A DNA stretch of 64,000 nt from Casuarina equisetifolia (Eukaryota; Streptophyta; Magnoliopsida; Fagales; Casuarinaceae), in contig CM052359.1 in the NCBI GenBank assembly GCA_028551475.1, forward strand, positions 23,933,583 through 23,997,582, given 5' to 3'. The position numbers were made by a program, and so were the translations under genes. Positions 25,355 to 37,614 of the stretch are shown here, in pieces; within the stretch, counting starts at the first letter, position 1; each line of letters begins with the position of its first letter. The notes beneath the pieces are model-generated. The model saw only the letters and a list, made by a program, of their open reading frames with translations. It made no database searches and was not told the origin of the DNA.

Positions 25355-28300
25355 ATGGCGTCCATGGCTTCCCTACTCCGTCGAAAGCTCCCACGAAAAT
25401 CCTTTCTCCCCCAAATTCGCTCCTTCTCTCACTCTTCCTCGGAGAACGAAGCCCCGCAGCGTATAGAGAAGATTCTCATAGCGAACAGAGGCGAAATTGC
25501 CTGCAGGATCATGAGGACCGCGAAGAGGCTCGGTATTCAGACCGTGGCAGTTTACAGCGACGCCGACCGAGAAGCGTTGCACGTGAAATCGGCCGATGAG
25601 GCCGTTCATATCGGTCCACCCCCGGCTCGGTTGAGTTACTTGAACGCGTCATCGATTGTCGAGGCTGCGATGCGCACCGGTGCGCAGGTGAGCGAGGAAT
25701 TCTCTGTTTGTCTGGCAAGATTGTTTTGAAAAAAATGAATAGAACATTAAATTTCGTTTTCTTCTTTTGGCCTGGGGTGTCTGTTTGTGAGTGTATAGGA
25801 TTAACTGGTCATCTTGTTACTTGTTGAAGTTAATTCTATTACGTAAGTCACTTTGTGGTGTTTATAGTTAATGGCTCATTCGTAGCGCACAATATTTGGA
25901 TTCAAGCAGTTCAACAAAAGATTGTCGATACTGCATGTATTTCCTAATATATGTGTAAGCAAATTGATAAAAGCTTCAGTAAACTTCCCTAGTTAGGTAT
26001 AAGTCTGGCGCTCTGCTATTTGCACGGATTTTTCTCCGCGGAGGGGCCTCTGCTGGCCGTACACATGTTGGACCCGTTTAAGGTTTGCGTGGGTCCCACA
26101 TATTGGATGGTTGAGATTTTTGACTGAAGCATGGTTAATTGCTTGGTAAACTCGGTCAACTTGTGTAGAAGACTGGGGCAAGTATTAATATGAAGTATGT
26201 TTAGCATTACCAAGCATAGTGTCTCAGTGATGATTTTGATTTTCATTTGTGTCACTGCTGTGTCAAACGGGATATCTGTTCTATATGTCTATCAATTTGC
26301 TGTGAACTGTTTGCTATGGAAAGTCAGCAGTTATATACTGGTATATGGCTGTTGTTTTAATATTTGTTAGGCGCAGCTTTGTTTCACTGTTAGATGATTG
26401 ATTGCTTAATATTCTTGACATTTCAAGGACATGCTTTCAGAGTGGATATCTTCTTTTGATAATTAGGCTATCCACCCTGGTTATGGTTTCTTATCAGAGA
26501 GTGCTGATTTCGCTCAAATTTGTGAAGAAAAAGGTCTTACATTTGTTGGCCCTCCGGCATCTGCAATTCGAGACATGGGTGATAAAAGGTACAACTTACT
26601 GGTTTTCTTCTTCATAAGTCGTCGTGCTGATCCCTATTTCTGCTTTGTTACTGGTTTTGGATTGGGGATGCATTTGTTTTCTATTAAAAAAAATATCTTT
26701 CTTGAAAAGTTAATTTGTAATGATCAGATTGGTTTTATTCTTTCACATTCTTTGACGAAAAAAATTTCTTTCTAATAAAAATTTAGGTGCAACTAGCAGA
26801 TTGGTCTTATTCTTATAGATGCATGTAGTTCTTCCTTTCATATCACTGTATGCTACTATTGTTTGATCAATGTCGGGCAGATTCTCACTGATTGATGCTT
26901 TATTGGCTAACAGTGCATCAAAGAGAATAATGGGTGCAGCTGGGGTGCCACTGGTTCCTGGCTATCATGGTAATGAACAAGATATAGATCTAATGAAGTT
27001 AGAAGCAGACAAGATTGGGTATCCAATATTGATAAAGCCAACTCATGGGGGAGGAGGAAAGGTTTGTGATTCTCTCACATTTTCTCCAACTATAACAATG
27101 TTATCATTATTGTGATATATGTCTAACGTGGTTAATGGTGTTAGTTTTTTTGGATATGGTGTTGCGAAGTACACACTGAAACATGGTGTGGCAGAATGTC
27201 TTAGCAAATTTAAATGCTTCATTAGCCTTGTTCTTGAATGGGTTCTCTCGGATCCTCTCACATAATAATCCTCCAATATTAATTAGGCACAGTTAAAGTA
27301 ATGTTTTGTTAGTGTGATCCACGTGCGATTAGTCTGAATTGGTAAGACTAGATTTGGGTTAGATTAGTTTAGGTTGTTTTAGGAAACTTCTACCAGTTTC
27401 TCCGTTATGCACTTTCAATCTTGTCACAAAGGAATAAAGATTTTATGCAAATTTTCAGAATTTTAAACACGCATATTGGGCATGACATAACTTTAAGTGT
27501 GTGTTTTGCATCATCAATTTCCACTTATCTGCTAGTCTTTGTTTCTTCATAGTCTTTGCAACAGGCGAGAGAGAGCGGTTTCTTCAATTAGGGCCATCGA
27601 TTCATGTCTGCTATTTTGTTTATTTATTTATATTTTTAAGACTTTCTTACAATGTCAATTTTCTAGGGTATGAGGATTGTACAGAGTCCAAATGAATTTG
27701 TTGAATCATTCTTGGGAGCACAACGTGAAGCTGCTGCTTCTTTTGGCGTAAACACAATATTGCTGGAGAAATATATAATACAGCCAAGGCACATTGAAGT
27801 TCAGGTCCTGCTTTTCTTTTCTAGCAGAGGAAGTGGTTGATTATGACTGCAATGTATCATAAGAATTTCCTTTCTGAAATATCCTGATGGTTCTCTTTGT
27901 AGATTTTAACTTGAGAATAAATAGCTAGGACCTTTTGCACAAGATAGTGGAAACTTTTTGTTTATATTTTTGCAGACTAGAAAACTATGCTTAATTTGAT
28001 ACTAAACATATGATTGATTTCCTATCAGATTACATGTTGATTGATCGATTCCCTTCTGTTTGTTATTATAGATATTTGGGGACAAACATGGGAACGTTCT
28101 GCATTTATATGAAAGGGATTGCAGCGTGCAGAGAAGACACCAGAAGATAATTGAAGAAGCCCCAGCGGTACTGATATTTGAGATTTTTTTTTTCTCGTTT
28201 CTGATTGTACTTACACTCAACCTTTAATGAGAGCTTATTAATGCAGCCAAACATTTCCAGTTCTTTCCGCTCCCACTTGGGTCAGGCTGCTGTTTCTGCG

Positions 28301-31300
28301 GCCAAGGTGAGGCTTATTAATCTAGTTGTTACTCACATCTGTTAGTTTTAGTGTGTTTGAACGACGTTATTAGTATACAAGTGACATATGAATGTATCGG
28401 TGTTGATAGTGCATGCATATCACAGGAAACTGCTCTGTGGAGAGGATAGGCCATTGTCCTCTCTGCAATTTGAAACTTATTTACCCTGAACGAACCACCT
28501 ACTAAATATACTGGTACCATTGTAATAGTAATAATTGAGGAACTTGTGGTCAATCTTATTGATTCTTTTATCATACTAAGACTGTTTAGTTGGCTTGGCT
28601 TTTTTCATATATTTTCCATGTTTATTTGATAATTAAACAATCCCTAAATATTTTATATAAATTTGAGTGTTTTTGATGGGTGTTAGTACAGGAATTTAAG
28701 ATTTTGATGTAGTTAGCGTGGGAAATTCAGGCTTTGCATGTTGTATCACCATGCTGTAGTGAGAAAACTGTAACAACAGACCTTGAACTGGGGTTTTTCA
28801 GTCCCCTGCATTTCTTTCTTTCTTTCTTTTCTTTCTTTCATTCTTTCATTCTTCTTCTCCTTCTTCTTTTTGTTTTTTTTTTCTTTTTTGGGAAATGCTT
28901 GTCACCTTCAGTAAAATGGTTAACTAAAATTACAGAAAGCCCAGGTCCCATAAACAGGACCACTGCACTAAAAATCAGCCTCTTGTTCTGATTTTATCTG
29001 TCTAAGTACTGTTGTAAGTTTAGAATTGATTGGCTAGTAATATTCTAGCAGCCAATGTGGATGGAAAATAGTGCCTTTCACTTGCTGTTAAGTGGGGCTT
29101 AACACACACACACACACACAACAAAAGGGCCCCCCTTAAGCTCACCAAAGTCCCATTTTACACTATTGTATCAAGTTTTATGCAATCTCTTTGCGCTATG
29201 TAAACTTGACTGTGTTGGCCTCCCTCTAGATTATCTGAACTTCTGACTTTGAATTTTCTTCCTCACATGCTGTTATTATATCTCCCTTCCTTCTCTTTGG
29301 TAAACTACATTATTTGCAAAAAGATGGAAGACCTTTCTATATGGTTGGCAGCCCATCAGTAATACTTTCAGAAAAGAATGTAGGACACATATCTTATCTT
29401 GATACGATAAAATTCTTTGGTGAGAACTGTAATTAACTGGTTATTTTTCTAGCTGTTTTCATAGCTATTTCCTTTTATGTATTTTTCATTTGTGTACTTT
29501 CATTTTTCCTTTTGTAATTCCCATAAATGTGAAGTCATTTCTTGATACGTAAAGGCAGTTGGGTATCATAATGCTGGCACTGTGGAGTTTATAGTTGATA
29601 CAGTCACAGGGCAATTTTATTTTATGGAGATGAACACCCGTCTTCAGGTACTTTTGTCGATATATTCTCTCACTTTACTTTACGTCCATAATTTTTACTA
29701 GGTCTTAAGGGGGAGCAATGCATGCAGGTTGAGCATCCCGTGACTGAGATGATTGTTGGTCAAGACCTTGTAGGGTGGCAAATCAGTGTCGCAAATGGAG
29801 ACCCTCTTCCCATGAGCCAGTCACAGGTGCCCTTGTCAGGTGAATAACCTTTGGCAAAGGCCATTTATCAGAGTTGATCTTAGGGTGCTTCCTCTAACCT
29901 ATATTTGCTACAACCCCCCCACTCTTCTTATTGTTTTTTTCCTTTTTTCCTTTTTTCCTTTTTTCCTTAGTTTACACTTGCTTACATATTAGGAAGGAGA
30001 AGGTACTCTACACTGAGTGGGTTACCTCAGTTGTCTTGAATGACCATTCTCATGATATTCTTGAAAATTATTGGCTGGCATTTCAAGTTATTACCATTTT
30101 CATTAGACAAATATGACTCATCTCTCTTGCATAAAAATGCAGAGTTTCGTCAAAAATAAAAATTTATAATGTTCAATTCCTATGCTGATACTAGTGACAG
30201 TGGTGTGGAACAATTGTGGAGTTTACAAATTCTACATGTACTATATGTTCATGTACAGAGGTCGTGGATATGTATAATTTCTCCTTATTATGACAGGTCA
30301 TGCTTTTGAAGCCCGCATATATGCTGAAAATGTGTCGAAGGGATTTCTTCCAGCAACTGGAGTTCTTCATCATTATCATCCTGTTCCAGTATCATCAACA
30401 GGTCAATTACACAACATGTTCGCATTACTTGTGTAGTAAATAAAAGATATTTACACCCAAACTTCACTGTTGATACAAACTTGTCAGATATTCCATGGTC
30501 ATTTTTCCTTTGCATCGTATGGTTGCATTTTAGACTCGAAATTTGTTAAGATATCCTTGTCATTTTATTGTACATAAGTCTGCTGCTCATATGGATTCTG
30601 TTTTTTAGCAGTTCGAGTTGAGACTGGAGTTGAACAAGGAGACACTGTTACCATGCATTATGATCCTATGATTGCTAAGCTTGTAGTATGGGGAGAAAAT
30701 CGTGCTGCAGCATTAGTGAAACTAAAGAACTGCCTGTCAAAGTTTCAGGTATCCCCAGTTGCAGTTTGTATTGCTAGTGTCATAGAGTCTATTGCAGACA
30801 GTGTTACAACTGTTTCACATTTATCTTTTTTTTTTTTTTTTTTTTTTTTTCCAGTTGCAATATATTTGAGTTAGTTCCATTTGTTAGATATCTTCTGGTC
30901 CTTTGGTCCATTTAGTTGGATAATATCCAAATATCCTTCTCGTCCAGGAAAAGTACGTGGATATATATATATATATTTTTTAAATGGATGGTTCAGATGG
31001 TTAGGATGATTTCACATATTGAAAAGGGAGTTCCCTTACCCATTGAAAAGAATGTAATGCAACATTTGTGCAAAAGCTGTAATTTCCGTATGTCTTTTGG
31101 TTTTTCAGATTATTTCTTTGGATCGTATTGGTGTATTTCTCAATAAATAATAGTTTCTTCAATTGGAATTTTCAAGTATTTTTGAACAGTTTGTTTCTTC
31201 TTGAGAGACATGCCATCGTTAGACACTGAATCCTGACTGAATCCCTAACCCTATTGTTCTTTGATAGGTTGCAGGTTTACCAACCAATATCAAGTTTCTG

Positions 31301-33466
31301 CAAAAACTTGCGAGCCACTGGGCATTTGCAAATGGCAATGTAGAAACCCATTTTATCGAACGTTTTAAAGATGACCTCTTCGTTGCTCCAACCAATATAG
31401 AATTAGCAAAAGAAGCACACGATGCTGCTAGACTTGGTGCAAACCTAGTAGCAGCATGTATAATCTCGAGGGAACAATCTCTTTTGAAAAAAAATACCCC
31501 GGGTAATTGAAGGTTCCAATCAGAAAATTTGTCTTGGGAGGTATGATAATTGTTACTGTAAGCACTCGTAATATTTACAAATTTCATGTATTCAGGGGGC
31601 AACAGGTCACTCTCGATATGGTATTCTTCTCCCCCTTTTAGAGTCCATCATTCTGCCATGCGTACAATGGAACTTGAGTGGGAGAATGAGTATGACAGCA
31701 GTGCACCAAGTCTCTTCACACTTTCAATTACTTATAAGCCAGATGGAAACTTTTTAATTAAGGTATGCATCCACTTGTGATGTGTTTAAAATGGTAGTTT
31801 CTATTCGCCAGTTGTACTTGAAGTTTAAATTAATTCACGTTGGGCAATTTTCTTTTTATTTTTCCACATGTTATATTGTAATCTTAGGTTATTCTTTTTG
31901 GCTTTATTCATGCTGCATATGTAACGACAGACGGGAGAAAACTGCTCCCATTCTGTGGAAGTCAGAGTGGCAGACCAAGGTAACCATGATTTCAGAGTTG
32001 AAACTGATGGTGTAAGCATGGATGTTAGTTTAGCTGTTCACTCTAAGGTAAATACCTATTTCTTTGTGCATCTTTAGGAGTGTGGATAAATTATTTCACG
32101 CAACTTTTTTCTTCAGTTACCTTTATTATTGCTTGTTTATGTAGAATTCTAGAGTAACTAGATATGAATTGCGTTCTGTTGGCAGGATCAAACCCAGCAC
32201 ATCCATATATGGCATGGGTCACATCATCATCATTACAGACAGAAAATAGGGCTCGAGTTCTCTGATGACGATGAAGTTCAACATAAGCCCAGTTTTCATA
32301 CAGCATCCCACCCCCAAGGGACTGTTCTAGCACCAATGGCTGGCTTAGTGGTTAAACTTTTGGTGGAGGATGAGACAAAAGTGGAGGAAGGACAACCTAT
32401 ATTAGTATTAGAAGCAATGAAAATGGAGGTTTGTATTCGTCCTTCTTGTCATCTTGATGTCAACATGCTTTTCCGATAGTTTCCCATGCTAAACTTGTCA
32501 TGTTTTACCCTCTCTCTAAAAGCACGTTGTAAAGGCACCATGTGCTGGATGTGTCCGTGGGCTTCTAGTTACTGCAGGTCAGCAAGTTTCTGATGGCAGT
32601 GTCCTCTTCAGCGTCAAGGTTAGTCATCTCACTTTGACGCAGGTAGACATCAATTAATGATGTGAAATGGGTACAATCGAAAAGAACATATGTATTCTTG
32701 TTACATGCATGTAATTAGGACAGAATGGCAGTGTGTCATGGAATTTGTTTCCATGGTGCTCAATGAAATTGTGATTCCTAATGTAATAGCCAAAACAGAG
32801 GCAAGCACCTGTATAATTTTATAGAGCCCTTTCGAGCTTGCATACTGCATGCAAGCTCCTACAATATGCTGCTGATCAACGCAGTGTTGCAATTTTTTAA
32901 CTAGATGTAGCATCTATGTCTGGGGTTTAGAATAGGTGATTGGACAAACACCGTACACGAAGTTAGAGAGATCAGAAGTGAGTGTTTTATTTCTTGAAGG
33001 AAGCAAAAGTACGAAAAGCAACTCAAAGAAAGATTCAAACTATAGCAGTCATTGATATATCTCTAAGGTGAGAAGAGGTGACTAATGGAATGTGCGACTG
33101 TTGCATACAAATATACAGCATCAATACCGTAGATGTGGAAAACAGTAATATACCGGAACTGTAAGCAAGCTCTTTAGTTTTAGACACGGTCAGCGTTGTA
33201 ATTAATTGTTCGAAACCCAGTCTTGGAAAATTTCCCATTATCATCCTAGTGGCTGCTTTTTCGTTAAAAATCAACAGAGCTATGGATGCTTTAGGTCCCA
33301 GAATCTTCAACTTGGTGGAAAATATTCCTTTGTTTCAATTTAACATGTTCGTTTTTGAAATGTCATATAGCCCATCAGTTGATTACGACCAACATTACTT
33401 CGTACAGGGCTTGCATGTTTAGTTAAACATTTGATGACTAGAGATTTTGTGTTCGTGCAGGATTAA
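25355..33466 (+). CDS. MCCA: Methylcrotonyl-CoA carboxylase biotinylated alpha subunit
   Basis: Mitochondrial biotin-carboxylase subunit of 3-methylcrotonyl-CoA carboxylase (leucine breakdown). Sixteen exons: 25355-25687, 26467-26588, 26914-27061, 27667-27804, 28072-28167, 28247-28306, 29555-29647, 29728-29839, 30297-30401, 30612-30748, 31268-31502, 31596-31762, 31931-32047, 32186-32428, 32523-32618, 33461-33466; 735 residues, as usual for plants. The start has context AACCATGG. Residues 1-35 are basic and Ser-rich, a likely mitochondrial transit peptide. The biotin carboxylase part begins [14 protein letters not shown] (about residue 37). The ATP-grasp glycine loop HGGGGKG ends just past residue 201, across an exon junction, and [16 protein letters not shown] holds catalytic residues. 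The biotinyl domain has EAMKM with the acceptor K700. The last exon is only GAT TAA; reading through the donor instead would add about a dozen residues. The MCCB partner is not in the window. Confidence 0.96.
29102..29120. repeat. (CA)n microsatellite in MCCA intron 6
   Basis: About nine CA dinucleotides inside the 28307-29554 intron of MCCA. The same intron also has a CTTT-rich pyrimidine tract at about 28810-28885. Confidence 0.85.
29934..29968. repeat. (CCTTTTTT)n tract in MCCA intron 8
   Basis: Four near-perfect octamers of CCTTTTTT type form a pyrimidine tract in the intron after the exon ending at 29839. Confidence 0.85.
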
Positions 33467-34099
33467 CAGAATCATCATGGTTTTATTATGTCTTGACAAT
33501 CACATTAAGGCAGAGCTCGCCTTGAATTGTGCCGAGGGTGGAATCAGCTGTCAGCATCTGTTGTAAGAAAAATTGACATTTATTCCTTGTTTGGATGGTG
33601 AAACAACATTTTGCCATCTTCAAGATGTAATAAAAGAAATATAGCAGAATTTTCAAATAAAGAAGGTAAATATTTCTAGGGAGAATCTGGTTGATTTGAC
33701 TAATCCGAGATTACAACCGGTGAATGGATTTTCTAATTGCTGGGGTTTCGAGTTCGTGGTTTTGTCTTCTCTGGAGCTAACATTGGTGGCCTACACACGG
33801 ATAAGTTATACTTTGTCACCTCCGATTAACATTCTGCTTACAATGTTTTTTTTTGACTACCCACTTGAACAAAATCGTCGCAGTAATTCTTAAACGACAA
33901 CAACATTGTTCGGCAACTCGTGAACTCAAAGCGAGTTTGATTAGCACTGCCAGTGGGATCACCTTTAGCTCCTCCTCCTCTTCATGGAGCCACATTTATT
34001 ACTTGCCTGTTCGGAAGAACTGTCGAGTCGTAGAGGACGGAGTCATAGGTTGTGAATGATAATCCGAACAACCTCTTATTTAGTTATTGCATCGCTTCT
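33467..34099. other. MCCA 3' flank
   Basis: Probably the MCCA 3' UTR and downstream sequence. Short open frames on both strands show no family resemblance and no consistent splice structure. Confidence 0.4.
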
Positions 34100-34736
34100 T
34101 TCTCCTTGATTGTCATTGAATTGATGCTGGTGATCATCGGGGGACACCATGGATGGTGTGCTAGAGAGCTCTCCCGAAGCGGCCTTTCATGATCTGCTAA
34201 GCTGCTGCCATGCAACCCTTTCATAGCCAACCCAAGAAATGTTTGAATGTGCCACCATAACAGTCCGGTCAACCATCACGGCCACCAATTGCCTTGGTCG
34301 ATCCTTGGTCTACAACGATGAATGGAGGCTGGAGCCAATGCCAGTCCTTGCACCAGCTCTTGACAAAACAAAAATACTAAATTACAGCTCTGCCAATCAC
34401 ACCAAGCTGGGTTCCCCCCTTTGGACCTACGTGAATATGTTCCTTGTCCATGCCGCATGGTGTGCCTTGACCAACAAGCTTCAGCCCGGAGTTGGCTTGT
34501 GGGGTCACTCCGAAGGGTTGAGCAAGCACTTCTCTGCCGACCGCTTCTTATGCCCTTATACACTTTGAAAAATCAGCCCGGAACGGCTCGCTGCATGCCT
34601 TCCCCACGTACTGATCTTCCTTGCGCTTAGAACAGCGCAGGTCATGACTTGCTTGGTGTGCTCAGGGCAGCAATGTTTCCTGCCGCCGCATGTCTCCCTT
34701 ATGCAGCATGTGGTCGGCGGCTGACACAAATTTTTC
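34100..34736 (-). mobile_element. GC-rich LTR-like island, unclassified
   Basis: This stretch is clearly richer in G+C than its surroundings and is open in several frames on both strands without resembling any host protein. On the minus strand it begins with TGTCAGCC at 34736, a common type of LTR start, and has a TATAAG promoter-like box near 34552-34557. No matching second repeat, primer site or target duplication could be found, so it may be a solo or truncated LTR fragment. The left boundary is arbitrary. A second small GC-rich patch at about 35336-35450 contains the perfect inverted repeat AGGTCG-AAC-CGACCT. Confidence 0.25.
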
Positions 34737-37614
34737 CTTTCTGTGGGGGCACTGATAAAGTAATTTTTATTGTCAATAAGCTTCAACTGATAAAACCGGT
34801 TCTTGCAGTAAGTTAAGTGAAAATACAAACTCTCTTAGCTGCCATTTTTCAATAACTGGGCAAACAATCAATTCTTTGTTTTCTCCTTCACCTAATCGCC
34901 TACTTAGATCATAATGGAGACTTGATTTATGAGAGAGTCTAACAATACACACTAGAAAAAATAGTAAACTCTTTTCTTTTATTTTTTTTTCTTTTGTAAT
35001 CTTTGTCTTTTGCATTTTAAAGTTTTATACTTTTTCAAGGACTAGTCCATTGCATAGGTTTTTTTAATTACGAAAACCATTGTTATTCTATAAATGTTTA
35101 AATTTATAATTATAGTGAATTATTCAGTATTCCTTTCAATTCCAATCCAGAGTATACTCTTATTCATTGATTAAAATAAATGATTATAAAAAATAAGATA
35201 ATCTTTTATTTTGTAAATATGCAAATTTCATTAGGCTTCTAATTTATTAAATAGTTAATATGATCAAATGATTTATCAAAAAATTTGTTCATTGTGATTT
35301 GATTATACCGTCTACCGACTTTTCATAGCCTTAGAGGGCCAAGAAAGAAGGTCCGACCCTCACGCCTTTACCTGAAGGACCCTACCTCTCCATGGAGACC
35401 ACTTCCATGAGGTCGAACCGACCTTTCTCATGGAGGTCCCTTCTAAAAACAAATTCTTTCTCTCATGTTGTTTAGATAATAGATTTTCTTAAACGTAAGT
35501 GATACTTCATATAAATTTTCTGACTAAAATAGCAAGATGTTAAGAGAAGAGGCATCTGGTTGGTAATCTTAAATTAATTTTTGACAGCAATCCGAAGTCC
35601 AACACGTAATTTTTCGTATTCTTGTGCTCAAACCCTCCCCCACGTCGCCGTTGTTGTACGTCAGTCGGCATCCGCCTTCATGTCTTCGGTATCGTGCTAC
35701 GGTCGTATCAAATCATGCCTGAGAAATTTATATAATCAGCCAAGTCAGACATGACAATCACCATGCTTTGTTCTACCACGCCTGCTAAGGACAGGTACAA
35801 ATTAAGATGCTTGCAAGGGCATTGTGATGTAACGCCTCGCGTTCAATGTCAGCGTTACCAGCAAGCTTCCCCAGAATTGCGTGGAAGCCATGCTAATTCT
35901 TATTCTATCGGATACTTTAACCAGAAAATAACATCTGCGGTGCGTCGAACCACAACAAGCGTCCAAAGTTACTTGGTTTTTTGTTAATGATAGTTTGCAG
36001 GGAAAATGCACCCACTAACTTGGAGAATGGATCATATTTGAGATCTTTGGGAGAATTGCTACTTTTTGATGTCGTTTTTCTATGTTAGCAAAAGAGCTTG
36101 TTCTGGAAGTACCTAACCCAGAAAACGGAAAAGATTGTTCCATTGCAGTGGCGGAGGATTGTGCCTGGTCACCAAAGTTTTAAAGGAGGGATATCTATGG
36201 AATATGTCATGGTTGAATATGCAAGGCTGCTATTCTTTTCAACATCTCCATTTTATGGATTCTAGATCGGCCGTGCGGATGCTGTTCTTGTGACGTTCGA
36301 CTCTGTTTTTTCAGGCCCCAAAAGTCAATTGCTAAAAAGCAAATGGGAAATCTATGAAAGAGGAATAAAAAATTGCTAGCCATCTAATGAGCTGCAGCAT
36401 ATGAGGAATCAACAATCTGCGATGTATCCAGGTATCTGAGACATCACTGGCCAAAGAAAAAAGAGAGTAAATGACAGACATATATGCCACTGCTCTTATT
36501 CCCGGTTCTGCAGGATTTATGCTGCCAAATTAACCCACATCCGTCTTATCAATAAGCTGAGTCTGAAAGATTCTTGTCTGAAAGTTAATCACCCAGTTCA
36601 CCAATACAAGGGGAGGTGAAAGGGGCATTCAAGCACAAGAAATATAAGGTCGTCTCTTGTACATATATCAGACCAGAAGCGTGCTTCACAACCATGCTTA
36701 AATGGAAAACCAGTGACAGGCCTCTTGCATGTTCCATGCACAAGGGAGGTCAGAATCTGAGAAGTGCCTCTTGTTGGGTACTGCATTTATAGTCAATCTT
36801 TTAATATTATTGCCCAGAGTATTATATATTTGAATATATTATAGGGTTGTTAGGTAATTTTAGTATGTACCAAAAAAAATAAAAATGAAAGAAATGGATT
36901 TCAAATTACAGGTAAATCCGTTAAACCGGGCAGGTAAGTATCAGCGTAGAAAAACAAGTACAAGGGAATATACGATGTTGAAAGTTTCACGCGGCTATTT
37001 TAGGCCACAACAGGCTCTTGGCTTCTCTCTGTCTCTCTGCTCAAATTTCTTTCATATTTTTTCTTCCCTTCATTTCTTGGTCTACTTGCTTTGCACTTTG
37101 TTTTATTATCGCGTTCCTTCTGTTTCCTTCTTAAAATCTTGTCCACAAACTTCTACTTTCCCATCGAATCAACAGATTCAGTACACCCTCTTTCAGTCTC
37201 TTCGCTGTATAACACTCATTGCCTTTCAGTTTGTGGGGGCTTTATTAACTATTCGAGGTGTTTTAGTTGATTTTATCAGTTATTTAGTTTAGCATATTTG
37301 CTTTAGGGGGTTGAGTTCCCTGAATTTGTTATAGGTGATAAAGTAGGTGTTTTGAGCTCTAACTTTTTGTGGAGTTGCGAAACGTTTTTGTATTGGAGCA
37401 TCTTATGATAACTGAGGAAAAAGAACGTTAAACTTTTGTGCTTTTTTCTTCTTCTTGTGAGTGTTTCTACGATTTTGGAAGCTTTGGTGTGGAATATAAC
37501 CCGTTTTTTCGCTTCAGTTTCTCTTGGTCTTAAAAGAAAAACTTGCTTTATAGTTTTCGGGTTCCCTTGTATTCTCCGTTTTCTTCTTTGGTTCTCGAGT
37601 TGAATTTCAGAAAA
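34737..37614. other. Spacer before the MRK1-type kinase
   Basis: Mostly AT-rich with no supportable gene. From about 37000 it becomes pyrimidine-rich and probably contains the kinase promoter and 5' UTR. The TTTCAG directly before the AAAAATGG start context could be an acceptor, which would mean a 5' UTR intron, but no donor can be fixed from sequence alone. Confidence 0.4.

Noticed and set aside
34239-34568. A 109-codon plus-strand frame in the GC-rich island
   Set aside because: The opposite strand is equally open, there is no family match, and the block looks like LTR-type repeat sequence.
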